A stretch of DNA of 64,000 bases from Skermania piniformis (GCF_019285775.1 NZ_CP079105.1:1364001-1428000); one strand, 5' to 3'; shown: positions 26,506 through 34,697, counted from the stretch's first letter. Made by a program: numbers and translations. Notes: generated by a model not told the origin, from the letters alone.

Positions 26506-27100
26506 GGTCGAGCAGCCCGGCGGTGACGGCGCGCAGCTGACCGATCGCGCGGTCGATCGATCGGGTGGGTTGCAGCACGTAGCTCAGGGTGAGCCGGACG
26601 ATCACCTCGGTGAGGTCGGCCAGCCCGGCGTCGTCGAGGTCCAGTCGTGGATACCGCGCGCGGAGCGAGAGGGCCAATGCCTCGACAGCTCGGTCCAGAA
26701 TCAGTGCGGGTTCCACCGCGAGCAGCGGCCTGGGCCCGGAGTCCGGTTCGGTCGGTACCGCCCTCAGCAGTGGATTATGTGTCGCGCTCCGCAGGGTGAA
26801 CTCGGCGGCCCGGCTGATTCCCGCCAGCGGGTCGTCCGGGTGCATTGCCAGACAATCCACCACCCCGGACAGAAACATGTCGGTCTCGCGTGCAACCAGC
26901 GCTTCGGCCAGCGCCTGCCGGGTGCCGATCTCCTTGTACAGCACCTGCCGGCTCACCCCGACCTCGGCGGCGACCCGCGACATCGTGACGGCCGACCAGC
27001 CGGCCGTGCAGGCAAGATCGTGGGCGGCATCGAGGACTCGGGTACGCAGGGACGGGCGAGCTTCGGAAAATGTCGACTCGAACGAAATCGGCTCCCCCAC
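26477..27100 (-). CDS. TetR-family transcriptional regulator
   Basis: The 207-residue protein has a TetR HTH at about residues 15-60 (RVLDAAHDLACTAGWSAVTM, then VAAEVGVSRQVLYKEIGTRQ) and a C-terminal dimerisation/effector domain. The GTG at 27100 lies 7 nt after TACGCT, pointing to a leaderless mRNA. The frame is open upstream through the tRNA, but that extension is not coding. Its 3' end overlaps the cutinase-like gene by 29 bp. The regulated genes are unknown; it may act on itself or on nearby lipid genes. Confidence 0.85.
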   Translation of the reverse strand: MGEPISFESTFSEARPSLRTRVLDAAHDLACTAGWSAVTMSRVAAEVGVSRQVLYKEIGTRQALAEALVARETDMFLSGVVDCLAMHPDDPLAGISRAAEFTLRSATHNPLLRAVPTEPDSGPRPLLAVEPALILDRAVEALALSLRARYPRLDLDDAGLADLTEVIVRLTLSYVLQPTRSIDRAIGQLRAVTAGLLDLSRPAPSSS

Positions 27101-27107
27101 CGGAGCG

Positions 27108-27113
27108 AGCGTA
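27108..27113 (-). promoter_or_regulatory. -10 element TACGCT for leaderless tetR
   Basis: TACGCT on the minus strand ends 7 nt before the GTG at 27100, without a Shine-Dalgarno between them. Confidence 0.45.
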
Positions 27114-27154
27114 CCCTGCGATGGCAAAGGAATTCGGCGGGACGAAACCCTCGG

Positions 27155-27226
27155 TGCCCCCGGCAGGAATTGAACCTGCGACCTACCCGGTGTAAGCGGG
27201 TTGCTCTGCCTCTGAGCTACAGGGGC
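27155..27226 (-). tRNA. tRNA-Val (anticodon TAC)
   Basis: A complete 72-nt cloverleaf is read on the minus strand. The acceptor GCCCCTG/CGGGGGC has one G-U pair. The D-arm is TAGCTCAGAGGCAGAGCA. The anticodon arm is ACCCG-CTTACAC-CGGGT with anticodon TAC at 27192-27194, and the T-arm contains GGTTCAATTCC. CCA is not encoded. The anticodon reads GTA/GTG valine codons. Confidence 0.95.
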
Positions 27227-27286
27227 GCAGCTGCCCGACCAGGGTAGCCGATCGGGCAACCGAATCCGGACCGGCCATGCTCTGGC

Positions 27287-27292
27287 TAGACT
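27287..27292 (+). promoter_or_regulatory. -10 element TAGACT for leaderless tetR
   Basis: TAGACT ends 6 nt before the ATG at 27299, with no Shine-Dalgarno. Confidence 0.5.
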
Positions 27293-27298
27293 CGGGCG

Positions 27299-28012
27299 AT
27301 GCAGGCGACCGGACGTGAGGGCCGCTGGGACGAGCACAATTCCGCCCGACAGACACGCATTCTGGAAGCTGCGGTGGAGTTGCTGGACGAAACCGATCCC
27401 GGTGTCGCGATCCCCGTACAGCAGATCGCAAGCCGAGCCGGCCTGGCCAAATCGGTGGTCTATCGGCAGTTCGCCGGCAAGGACGAACTGGAGCGGCGGA
27501 TTCGCTCGTACCTGCTGGACGGCTTCTTCGCAACGTTGAACGATCGGCTCGACATCGGCACCGGCTCGATCGACGAAGTGCTCACCCGGACGGTGCGGGC
27601 AGTAGCCGACTGGGCCGGCGACCATCGGCACCGACACGAGTTCATGCGAGCGGGACCGATCGCCGCCGACGATTCCGGCCTGGATGCGATCGCGGTGCTG
27701 AAAACGCGAGTGGCCGGACGGGCTCGCGAGATCCTGGAGCCGATCACCGCGATGCTCGGGGTCGACTACGAGCCGTTCGAGACGTTGCCCTACGCCCTGG
27801 TGTCGATGGTCGAGGGCACATTGAGCCACTGGGTCGGCGACCCGGAGCCGACTCGTAGCCGCGGCGAAATCGTCGCCGATCTGGCCGCGCTCGCCTGGTA
27901 TGCCCTCGACGGCGCGGCCCGGTCGGTCGGCTTGCAGCCCGATCCCGAACTCGAACTCGCCGACGCGATCAGCCGACTGACCGCAGACCCGCCGTCGCCG
28001 TTGCCGGCCTGA
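27299..28012 (+). CDS. TetR-family regulator next to an AurF-like oxygenase
   Basis: The 237-residue protein has a TetR HTH at about residues 18-65 (RILEAAVELLDETDP; QIASRAGLAKSVVYRQFAGK). A roughly 150-residue effector domain follows. The ATG at 27299 sits 6 nt after TAGACT, so the mRNA is probably leaderless. It converges on, and overlaps by 44 bp, the AurF-like oxygenase. The long inverted repeat between that oxygenase and the acyl-CoA dehydrogenase is the obvious candidate operator for this protein. That is inference from position; the ligand may be an acyl-CoA or aromatic/lipid. Confidence 0.86.
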   Translation: MQATGREGRWDEHNSARQTRILEAAVELLDETDPGVAIPVQQIASRAGLAKSVVYRQFAGKDELERRIRSYLLDGFFATLNDRLDIGTGSIDEVLTRTVRAVADWAGDHRHRHEFMRAGPIAADDSGLDAIAVLKTRVAGRAREILEPITAMLGVDYEPFETLPYALVSMVEGTLSHWVGDPEPTRSRGEIVADLAALAWYALDGAARSVGLQPDPELELADAISRLTADPPSPLPA

Positions 28013-29012
28013 CCGGTCGCGCCGCAACGGCGACGCGATCGGGCTCGCTGCGATACCGCGCGGCTGGTCCGTCGATCCGCATCAGCTGCCACAGCGGCCG
28101 GGTCCACCGATTGCGCAGACCGAGATCGTCGGCCAGTTTGCGCATGTCGCCGAAGTAGCCGGCCATGATCGCGCGGGAATGCGGGCTGCGCCAGAACGCA
28201 TCTCGGTACACCTCTACCGGGATGTCGAAGTCCCGTGCGAAGGACTTCGGCGGCGCCATGATCTCGCCGACCAGCCAGCGCAGCGCGAGCGGGAAGGCCA
28301 CCGCGCAGGCCGCCTTGGACAGCGGACCCATCCGTTCCACGTGTGCGTGCAGGAAGTCACCGGCGAACGAGATGTGCCGGGCTTCTTCGGCGATGTGGAT
28401 CTCGACCACCCGGCGCAGCGCTTCCGGGGTCGCCACGTCGGCCCGGATCAGTGCTTTCTGGTAATGATCGATCGGCTCTTCGCCGCCGAGGATTCCGATG
28501 AACAAGATCGCGTGCGCATACCCGCCGGCCACCCCGATGAACGGCGACAGCAGCCGGAACACCGGGCGCATGCCGGCAACGTCGTCGCCGATCCGGTTCA
28601 CCAGCTCTTGGAACATCTGGATGTGATTGCACTCCTCGGTCATCTCGTGGAGGCAATAGCGGAACTCCGGCGACCCGTTGGGCAGCTTCATCGCGTACTG
28701 CATCATCCCGCGGATCAGGATGCTCTCGAATGCCGAACCGACCTTGATCGCGTTCGCAGTGCGCCACCGGCCGATCGCGATCTGGCGGTCCAGCGGCTGG
28801 CTGCGGTACCACTCGGTCGCGCCGAGCGGATCGATCTCCGGGTCCAGCACCCAGCGCGGATCGTTCCGGTCGATGGCGAACTCCGGTGAGTCCCAGGGAA
28901 TGTCGAGGTAGGGATCGAAACGACGGCGGACCGACCCCTCGTTGAGAACCTGCAGGTTTTCGCGGTAGCCCGCGTCGAAGAAGTTGGCCTGCTCGGCGAT
29001 TGTCGGTGGCAT
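27969..29012 (-). CDS. AurF-family (p-aminobenzoate N-oxygenase-like) non-heme diiron oxygenase
   Basis: The 347-residue helical protein has two diiron-binding ExxxH-type motifs, EMTEECNHIQMF and EIHIAEEARHISFA, characteristic of the AurF/ferritin-like oxygenase family. AurF oxidises an aryl amine, but actinobacterial homologues of this kind are of unknown substrate and often sit near lipid genes. The ATG at 29012 has AGGAGG 6 nt upstream, so the longer frame to 29066 is not used. It is divergent from an acyl-CoA dehydrogenase; the shared 133-bp region contains a long inverted repeat. It may hydroxylate or desaturate a fatty acyl substrate, but this is a guess from context. Confidence 0.85.
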   Translation of the reverse strand: MPPTIAEQANFFDAGYRENLQVLNEGSVRRRFDPYLDIPWDSPEFAIDRNDPRWVLDPEIDPLGATEWYRSQPLDRQIAIGRWRTANAIKVGSAFESILIRGMMQYAMKLPNGSPEFRYCLHEMTEECNHIQMFQELVNRIGDDVAGMRPVFRLLSPFIGVAGGYAHAILFIGILGGEEPIDHYQKALIRADVATPEALRRVVEIHIAEEARHISFAGDFLHAHVERMGPLSKAACAVAFPLALRWLVGEIMAPPKSFARDFDIPVEVYRDAFWRSPHSRAIMAGYFGDMRKLADDLGLRNRWTRPLWQLMRIDGPAARYRSEPDRVAVAARPVRPATATAGLRSVG

Positions 29013-29087
29013 CGTTGCCTCCTTTGTGTAGCTCGCTGGACAAACGAGTGGGACTTGTCGTCTCACGCAGTATGCTCCTCCCGTCGC

Positions 29088-29118
29088 CCGGTGTCGACAC
29101 CATTTGCGTCGACACCGG
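29088..29118. promoter_or_regulatory. Long inverted repeat, candidate TetR operator
   Basis: CCGGTGTCGAC and GTCGACACCGG form perfect 11-bp arms around a 9-nt spacer. The left arm also nests in a 12-bp palindrome GGTGTCGACACC. It lies between the divergent oxygenase and acyl-CoA dehydrogenase genes, 28 bp before the latter. Size and place fit a dimeric repressor site. Confidence 0.65.
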
Positions 29119-29145
29119 ATTCACACTGTGAGAAAGGCCCTGACC

Positions 29146-30294
29146 ATGTCGAGCACCTCTCGTTCCCGATGGCTGACCGACGAGTTGGATGCGTTGCGTG
29201 ATCTGGTTCGCGGCTTCTTCGCCAAGGAGATTGCGCCGCACAGCGAGCGGTTCATCGAGCAGCACCACGTCGATCGTGATCTGTGGACCAAGGCCGGTGA
29301 CCTGGGCCTTTTGTGCATGTCCGTCCCCGAGCAGTACGGCGGTGGCGGTGGCACGTTCGCCCACGAGGCGGTGCTGTTGGAGGAGCAGGCCCGCGCCGGA
29401 GACAGCTCGTGGGGGGTGAGCCTGCACAACGGCATCGTCGCGCACTATCTGTTGGCCTACGGCACGGAGGAGCAGAAGCAGGCCTGGCTGCCGAAGATGG
29501 CGTCCGGTGAGGTGGTCGGAGCGATTGCGATGACCGAGCCGGGCACCGGATCGGATCTGCAGAACGTGCAGACCAAGGCGATCCGCGAGGGCGACGAGTA
29601 CGTGATCAACGGCGCCAAGACGTTCATCACCAACGGTGGGCAGGCCGATCTGATCATCGTGGTGGTCAAGACCGACGTGCACGAAGCAGCGAGCGGGATC
29701 TCGCTGGTCCTGGTGGAGGCGAACCGCCCGGGCTACCGCGTCGGCCGCCTGCTGGACAAGTTGGGCCAGCGGGGCCAGGACACCGCCGAGCTGTTTTTCG
29801 ACGACGTTCGGGTGCCGACCTCGAACCTGCTCGGCACCGCCGAAGGGCAGGGTTTCATTCAGCTCATGCAACAGCTCCCGCAGGAGCGGCTGATCATCGC
29901 AGTCACCTCGGTCGCCGGAATGGAATCCATGTTGGCGACCACGATCGCCTATACGAAGGATCGGCAGGCTTTCGGACGACCGATCTTCGGCTTCCAGAAC
30001 ACCAAGTTCAAGTTGGCCGAGGCGGCGACCGACGCGAAGATCGCCCGGGTGTTCGTCGACGACTGCATCGAGCGGCATCTGCAGGGCGAGTTGGACATTC
30101 CGACGGTGGCCATGGCCAAATGGTGGACCACCGAACGGGCGACGGTACTCGCCGACGAATGCCTGCAGCTCCACGGTGGCTACGGCTATATGACCGAGTA
30201 CCCGATCGCCCGAGCGTGGGTCGATCAGCGCGTGCAGAAGATCTATGCCGGCACCAACGAAATCATGAAAGAGATCATCGCGCGATCGTTGTAG
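29146..30294 (+). CDS. Acyl-CoA dehydrogenase (long-chain/isovaleryl type)
   Basis: The 382-residue FAD enzyme makes the alpha,beta double bond in acyl-CoA thioesters. FAD-binding signatures are TEPGTGSDLQN (130-140) and the C-terminal QLHGGYGYMTEYPIAR. At the position of the MCAD-type catalytic Glu (YEGT) it has IYAGT. A Glu is present in LPQERL (Glu247), the location used by long-chain and isovaleryl dehydrogenases, so it should be active as that type. The ATG at 29146 follows GAGAAAGG. It is divergent from the AurF-like oxygenase and probably co-regulated through the inverted repeat at 29088-29118. Beta-oxidation or a peripheral lipid pathway. Confidence 0.93.
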   Translation: MSSTSRSRWLTDELDALRDLVRGFFAKEIAPHSERFIEQHHVDRDLWTKAGDLGLLCMSVPEQYGGGGGTFAHEAVLLEEQARAGDSSWGVSLHNGIVAHYLLAYGTEEQKQAWLPKMASGEVVGAIAMTEPGTGSDLQNVQTKAIREGDEYVINGAKTFITNGGQADLIIVVVKTDVHEAASGISLVLVEANRPGYRVGRLLDKLGQRGQDTAELFFDDVRVPTSNLLGTAEGQGFIQLMQQLPQERLIIAVTSVAGMESMLATTIAYTKDRQAFGRPIFGFQNTKFKLAEAATDAKIARVFVDDCIERHLQGELDIPTVAMAKWWTTERATVLADECLQLHGGYGYMTEYPIARAWVDQRVQKIYAGTNEIMKEIIARSL

Positions 30295-30316
30295 TCGGCC
30301 GGGTCGGTGTAGTCAG

Positions 30317-30350
30317 CCCGGCCGCCATAGCGCGTCGGTCGGCGGCCGGG
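30317..30350. terminator. Bidirectional hairpin between convergent genes
   Basis: CCCGGCCGCC and GGCGGCCGGG form a perfect 10-bp GC stem with a 14-nt loop. It sits in the 61-bp gap between the convergent acyl-CoA dehydrogenase and gamma-carbonic anhydrase genes. There is no U-tract. Confidence 0.6.
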
Positions 30351-30355
30351 CGGGG

Positions 30356-30874
30356 TCAGTCGAGCACGACCCCGCCGGTGTGTACCTCGCGGAGGTACAG
30401 GTAGGCCGCGGCGTTCAGCTTGATGGTGTCCCGCTCGGCATCGCCGAGCTCCCGGCGGACCTTCCCGGGCACTCCCGCGACCAGCGAGTTCGGCGGAATC
30501 TCGGCACCTTGGGGGATCAGCGCGTTGGCGGCGATCAGGCTGCCGGCGCCGATCGTCGCGCCGTTGAGCACGGTGGCTCCCATCCCGATCAGCACGTCGT
30601 CACCGACGGTGCAGCCGTGCAGGATCGCGTTGTGGCCTACCGAAACCCCGGTACCCAGCAGCAGCGGAAAACCGGGGTCGACGTGCAACACGCAGCCATC
30701 CTGGATGTTGCTGCGCGCGCCGATCGTGATCAGCTCCATTTCGGCGCGTAACACCGCATTGTACCAGATTCCCACCTCCGGCCCGATCCGTACCTTGCCG
30801 ATCAGAGTCGCGGTGGGCGCGATCCACGCGCTCTCGTCGACTTGCGGCTCGTCGTCGCCGAGTCTGATTCGCAT
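30356..30874 (-). CDS. Gamma-carbonic anhydrase-like hexapeptide protein (PaaY/CaiE type)
   Basis: The 172-residue left-handed beta-helix protein has repeated hexapeptide pattern (IAPTATLIGKVRIGPEVGIW; GATVLNGATIGAGSLIAANA). The three zinc-ligand histidines of the gamma-class are in place: His64 (CVLHVD), His81 (VGHNA) and His86 (ILHGC). Members either hydrate CO2 or act in acyl-CoA/carnitine or phenylacetate metabolism. AAGGAG lies just before the ATG at 30874. It stands alone, divergent from cobD; enzymatic activity is likely but not certain. Confidence 0.9.
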   Translation of the reverse strand: MRIRLGDDEPQVDESAWIAPTATLIGKVRIGPEVGIWYNAVLRAEMELITIGARSNIQDGCVLHVDPGFPLLLGTGVSVGHNAILHGCTVGDDVLIGMGATVLNGATIGAGSLIAANALIPQGAEIPPNSLVAGVPGKVRRELGDAERDTIKLNAAAYLYLREVHTGGVVLD

Positions 30875-30917
30875 TGTTCTCCTTCGGTCCGGTGCTCGTC
30901 CGAGTCTGGCACGCGCC

Positions 30918-30923
30918 TAGGCT
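30918..30923 (+). promoter_or_regulatory. -10 element TAGGCT for leaderless cobD
   Basis: TAGGCT ends 6 nt before the GTG at 30930, leaving no room for an upstream riboswitch on this transcript. Confidence 0.5.
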
Positions 30924-30929
30924 CGGGCG

Positions 30930-31862
30930 GTGGGAGTCGCCGCCGGTCTGTTGCTGGGCTACGCCGCGGATCGGCTGTTCGGCGATCCGCGGCGTGGGCA
31001 TCCGGTCGCCGGATTCGGTTCGGTCGCGGCGGTGCTGGAACGCCGGAGCTATCGCGACAGCAGATCGGCGGGGGCGCTGCACACGGGGCTGCTGGTCGGT
31101 GCGGTCGTCGGGATCGGTGGCCTGGCCGGTCGGGGCGGAACCCTCGCGGTGGCGGCCGGCACCTGGACGGTGCTCGGCGGAGCCAGCCTCGCCACCACCG
31201 GTGAACAGATGGCAACGCTGCTCGCGGCCGGCGATCCGGCCGCCGCCCGGGCAGTGCTGCCCACGCTATGCGGCCGGGACCCGGCTGGGTTGGACGCTGA
31301 CGGCCTGGCCCGGGCCGCGTTGGAATCCGTCGCCGAGAACACCTCCGACGCCGCGGTCGCGCCACTGCTCTGGGGCGCCGTCGCGGGGCTTCCCGGGCTA
31401 CTCGGCTACCGCGCGGTGAACACGCTCGATGCGATGATCGGCTACCGCAACGTCCGCTACCGGCGGTTCGGCTGGGCCGCAGCCCGCACCGACGACGTGG
31501 CGAATTACCTGCCGGCCCGGGTCACCGGCTTGCTCACGGTCGTGCTGGCGCCGCTGGTCGGTGGCCGGTCGGCGGCGGCGTGGTCGGCGTGGCGGGCGGA
31601 CGCCGCGGACCATCCGAGCCCGAACGCCGGTGTGGTCGAAGCCGCAACGGCTGGTGCGTTGGCGGTGCAGCTGGGCGGCCGCACCGAGTATCCACACGGT
31701 GTGGAACTACGCCCGCTGCTCGGCTCGGGGCCGCCCCCGCACGCCGCCGACCTGCGCCGGGCGGTCCGGCTGTCCAGGCTGGTGCAGCTCGCCGCAGTGG
31801 TGGGGTCAGCGGGACTTGCCGTAGCGGTCCGCCAGCTTGGCTTCGGTGGTCGGCGGCGCTGA
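30930..31862 (+). CDS. cobD: Adenosylcobinamide-phosphate synthase CobD/CbiB
   Basis: This 310-residue integral membrane enzyme attaches aminopropanol (phosphate) to adenosylcobyric acid in cobalamin synthesis. Typical features are GYAADRLFGDPRRGHPVAGF at the N-terminus, ALESVAENTSDAAVAPLLWG near the middle, AVNTLDAMIGYRNVRYRRFG, and several hydrophobic segments. The GTG at 30930 is 6 nt after TAGGCT, so it is leaderless. The 3' end overlaps the convergent SURF1 gene by 57 bp. The order cobD, SURF1, ptpA follows mycobacteria. cobC, another cobalamin gene, lies 3.7 kb away. Confidence 0.93.
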   Translation: MGVAAGLLLGYAADRLFGDPRRGHPVAGFGSVAAVLERRSYRDSRSAGALHTGLLVGAVVGIGGLAGRGGTLAVAAGTWTVLGGASLATTGEQMATLLAAGDPAAARAVLPTLCGRDPAGLDADGLARAALESVAENTSDAAVAPLLWGAVAGLPGLLGYRAVNTLDAMIGYRNVRYRRFGWAAARTDDVANYLPARVTGLLTVVLAPLVGGRSAAAWSAWRADAADHPSPNAGVVEAATAGALAVQLGGRTEYPHGVELRPLLGSGPPPHAADLRRAVRLSRLVQLAAVVGSAGLAVAVRQLGFGGRRR

Positions 31863-32630
31863 CCCGTCGGCCGCTCCCGGGGCCGACGGGATGCGCGACT
31901 TGCGGCGTTCCAGAATCTCCGCCCGGATGAAGTAGGCAAGTCCGAGCGGCGCCATGATGCCGAACGCGAGCCATTGCAGGCCGTAGGACAGATACGGGCC
32001 GGCGTCGAGTTGGGGGAGGGGAATCGGCTCGTAGCTGCCGGGCTGATCCGGCTCCAACTGCAGATAGCCATCGACCAGCGCCAGCCCCAGCAGCCCGCCT
32101 ACCTGGCCGGAATCGATCGAGTACACCTGTCGATAGCCGTCCAGTTCGGCCGGCGGCTTGTCGTTCATCACGCCTTCGGATTGCCGGATTCGCGCTTGCA
32201 GTGTGCGAGGCCCGGTCGGCGGGTCGGTGATCGGCGGCGGCCGGCTGCTTTCGACGGCGCGTGCGTATCCGCGATCGACCAGCAGGATGCGGCCGTCGTC
32301 CAGTCGAAAAGCATTCAGCACCTCGAATGCGGGATCGCCGTTCACCGAACGCAGTCGAACCAACACCGTCGAGCCGGGAACGTAGCTCCCGCGGGCGTTC
32401 ACCCGGCGCCACTCGTCGTCCTCGGCGAACGAGCCGGTGCCGAGTAGATCGCCGACCGAGGCCGGGTCCGCGTCGACCGAGCGGGCGATCAGATCGTTGC
32501 GATGTTCGGTACGGGAGTTCTTGTGAAGCTGCCAGGGCGCCAGCACGCTGAAGCAGAGGTAGGCGAACACACCGACCAGGATCGCCAGCATGATCCAGCC
32601 GGGCCGAAGCAGAAACCGCAGCCGTCGCAC
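31806..32630 (-). CDS. SURF1 family cytochrome oxidase assembly protein
   Basis: The 274-residue membrane protein has the SURF1 topology: one TM near the start (WIMLAILVGVFAYLCFSVLA, about 12-31), a large extracytoplasmic domain with VNARGSYVPGSTVLVRLRS and LLVDRGYA, and a second TM near residue 230 (GLQWLAFGIMAPLGLAYFIR). It helps assemble heme-a3 cytochrome c oxidase. The GTG at 32630 lies 7 nt after TACCGT (leaderless); the long in-frame extension upstream is not coding. The C-terminus is an Arg/Pro-rich tail. It corresponds by position to Rv2235. Confidence 0.92.
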   Translation of the reverse strand: MRRLRFLLRPGWIMLAILVGVFAYLCFSVLAPWQLHKNSRTEHRNDLIARSVDADPASVGDLLGTGSFAEDDEWRRVNARGSYVPGSTVLVRLRSVNGDPAFEVLNAFRLDDGRILLVDRGYARAVESSRPPPITDPPTGPRTLQARIRQSEGVMNDKPPAELDGYRQVYSIDSGQVGGLLGLALVDGYLQLEPDQPGSYEPIPLPQLDAGPYLSYGLQWLAFGIMAPLGLAYFIRAEILERRKSRIPSAPGAADGSAPPTTEAKLADRYGKSR

Positions 32631-32637
32631 GCCGACT

Positions 32638-32643
32638 ACGGTA
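32638..32643 (-). promoter_or_regulatory. -10 element TACCGT for leaderless SURF1 gene
   Basis: TACCGT on the minus strand ends 7 nt before the GTG at 32630. Confidence 0.4.
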
Positions 32644-32760
32644 TCCCGGACTTCGGCGGTCGATACCGTGGGCAGCGCTGATCTCGCCACGGGCCGGGGG
32701 CAGGTTCGGGCATGCCGGTGGCCCCGGCCGGGTGGGGCGGGGTGCCGGTGTCGGGGTTGT

Positions 32761-34146
32761 TCAGAAGGGTGGGGGTTCGTCGTCGGGTATGGGTGGCGGC
32801 TGGCCCGCTCGGTGGGGCATCGGGGAATCCGGTGCCCGGGGTGGGGGTTTGCCGGGTGGGGTGAGGTCGGTGGTGCCGGTGCCGTCGCGCAGGTAGGTTC
32901 CGCCGGCCGGGGTGGTCCAGAGATAAGCACCGCGGGTGAGCCGTTGGTAGTGCCAGCCGCGGTTTCCTTTGAGCCGGTGGTGTTTTCGGCAGAGTGGGGC
33001 GAGGTTGTCGCTGCTGGTGGGTCCGCCCCGGTCATGCGGGTGGGTGTGGTCGAGGTCGCAGCCACGGGCGGGGCGGTTGCAGTACGGGAACACGCACGTG
33101 TTGCTGGTCTGCACGACCTGTTCGCGGAGCCGGTCCGGAATCTGATATGCGTCGGTCTGGACGTGTTCGGCCAGGTCCAGCACCGGGCGCACCGTCACCT
33201 TCGCGTCCGGGCTGCCACACCAAGCACGGATCGCCTCGATACTCGCCGGGGTCGGTGACGAAGAGTCGACCCGGCCCAGGGGGCCACCGGAACCGGTGAG
33301 CTGATCAGCGCTGATATGTACATGCAACTGAACATCACGCGGGGCGCGGCGATCCAACGCAGCCGGTGTGGGTTCTGGTGCGTCGAACGGCAATCCGGGT
33401 TGCCGGCGGGCGAGTTCACCCAACGCGGTCGAGCGCCGCGCATCCAGCGAATCGGTGCTGCCACAGGCGGCGAGATCCTCGGCGATATCGGACAACGCGT
33501 GATCGAGATCGCGGGCGTCGAGCAGATCGAGTTCGCCCTCGATCCGGACCGTGCCGGTCAGACTCACGGTGCGGGTGTCGATCTCCACCTTCCGGGTATC
33601 GGCATTCAATTCCTGCTCCGCAGCCTCGGGGTCGGCGAGGATGCGGGCTTCGTCGATCAACCGATCCAGCTGCGCCCACGACACCGTCCCCGCGTACGCC
33701 GCGAGCCGCTCATCGACGAACGCGGCCGCTTCCGGCGACAAGCCGATAGTGGCATCGGCGATCCGCCGGGCCCGCCACCATGGTGTCTGCCCGTTCCGGA
33801 CGCGTTCCCAGAGTCGGGGCAACCGGTAACAAACTTCGAGCACCGCCCCGACATACGACATTCCCGAATCGGTGGAATACCGCAACGCGGTAGCGAGCTC
33901 GGCAACCGCGGATTCGTCGACCTCCGGCGAACCGGGCCCGCCCGGAGTGACCCACCCGACCCCGAACCGATCCACCTCGGTGTCACCCACCGGGGCGTGC
34001 CAGCGACACCACTCGACCGTCAACTCGGCCTGCTGCACCGCGACCCGCTCCGCCTCGGCCCGCGCCGCCCGCAACCCCGCCAACACCATCCGCGCAGAAC
34101 CAGCACCAAACCCGGTTCCGGGAGTAAAAACACTGGCTGCGGTCAT
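32761..34146 (-). CDS. DUF222 / 13E12-repeat HNH endonuclease domain protein
   Basis: The 461-residue protein has a DUF222-type N-terminal region (about 15-330, e.g. AVLEVCYRLPRLWERVRNGQ; VSWAQLDRLIDEARILADPE). A C-terminal HNH motif with zinc cysteines follows (CVFPYCNRPARGCDLDHTHP; NLAPLCRKHHRLK). A Pro-rich tail ends it. This is the multi-copy REP13E12-like family abundant in actinobacteria; it is thought to be mobile or phage-derived, with no settled function. All HNH residues look intact, so nuclease activity is possible. It interrupts the SURF1-ptpA adjacency seen in mycobacteria. The ATG at 34146 gives the family N-terminus (MTAASVFTPG). Confidence 0.9.
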   Translation of the reverse strand: MTAASVFTPGTGFGAGSARMVLAGLRAARAEAERVAVQQAELTVEWCRWHAPVGDTEVDRFGVGWVTPGGPGSPEVDESAVAELATALRYSTDSGMSYVGAVLEVCYRLPRLWERVRNGQTPWWRARRIADATIGLSPEAAAFVDERLAAYAGTVSWAQLDRLIDEARILADPEAAEQELNADTRKVEIDTRTVSLTGTVRIEGELDLLDARDLDHALSDIAEDLAACGSTDSLDARRSTALGELARRQPGLPFDAPEPTPAALDRRAPRDVQLHVHISADQLTGSGGPLGRVDSSSPTPASIEAIRAWCGSPDAKVTVRPVLDLAEHVQTDAYQIPDRLREQVVQTSNTCVFPYCNRPARGCDLDHTHPHDRGGPTSSDNLAPLCRKHHRLKGNRGWHYQRLTRGAYLWTTPAGGTYLRDGTGTTDLTPPGKPPPRAPDSPMPHRAGQPPPIPDDEPPPF

Positions 34147-34200
34147 ATATCTAGTGCATCACGACCCACCGACAAGATTTCCTGGGCAGATCCCTGCCGG

Positions 34201-34683
34201 TCATGGCTGCTCCAGTTTCCGCTGTACCCAGATCACGATGCCCGGAACGGCAGCTTCGATCTGTTTCCGGACCAGCTCGAACCCGGCGTCCGGGCCGTAG
34301 TAGGGATCGGGCACGTCACCGCCGTCGGCGTCCGGGTCGAAACTTCGGAGCAATCGGCGCCGCTCCTCGGGCACGCCCAGTCGGCCGAGAGCCCGATCGT
34401 GGCCCGCATCGAGCGGGATCAGCAGATCCGCGGACAGGTGATCGTCGTCCACGGCGGCGGCGGAGTGCTCGCTGGGATAGCCGTGTCGGCGCAACACCGC
34501 GACGGTGCGCGGGTCGGCGGGCTCCCCGACATGCCACGCGCCGGTCCCGGCGCTCGACACCCGCACCCGCTCGGCCAGGCCGGCCCGATCCAGGTGGTCG
34601 GCGACGATCAGCTCGGCCATCGGCGAGCGGCAGATGTTGCCGGTGCAGACGAACGACAGGTGCAGTCGGTCCGGATCGGTCAC
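34201..34683 (-). CDS. ptpA: Low-molecular-weight protein tyrosine phosphatase PtpA
   Basis: The 160-residue LMW phosphatase has the P-loop VCTGNICRSP (Cys13 nucleophile, Arg19) and the general acid Asp126 in PDPYYG with Tyr128 and Tyr129. Numbering agrees with M. tuberculosis PtpA (Rv2234), which dephosphorylates host and bacterial tyrosine phosphoproteins; in an environmental species the partner is unknown. The GTG at 34683 has GGAG about 10 nt upstream. It is divergent from cobC with a 28-bp gap. The ptkA kinase that accompanies ptpA in mycobacteria is not present between ptpA and cobC. Confidence 0.94.
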   Translation of the reverse strand: MTDPDRLHLSFVCTGNICRSPMAELIVADHLDRAGLAERVRVSSAGTGAWHVGEPADPRTVAVLRRHGYPSEHSAAAVDDDHLSADLLIPLDAGHDRALGRLGVPEERRRLLRSFDPDADGGDVPDPYYGPDAGFELVRKQIEAAVPGIVIWVQRKLEQP

Positions 34684-34697
34684 CGTGCCATTCTCCG

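Noticed and set aside
26477-28027. 516-codon minus-strand frame spanning TetR, tRNA-Val and another tetR in antisense
   Set aside because: Reads through a tRNA gene; only 26477-27100 is a real gene.
30875-30929. Cobalamin riboswitch before cobD
   Set aside because: The gap is only 55 bp, and the -10 element lies 6 nt before the GTG, so there is no leader RNA.
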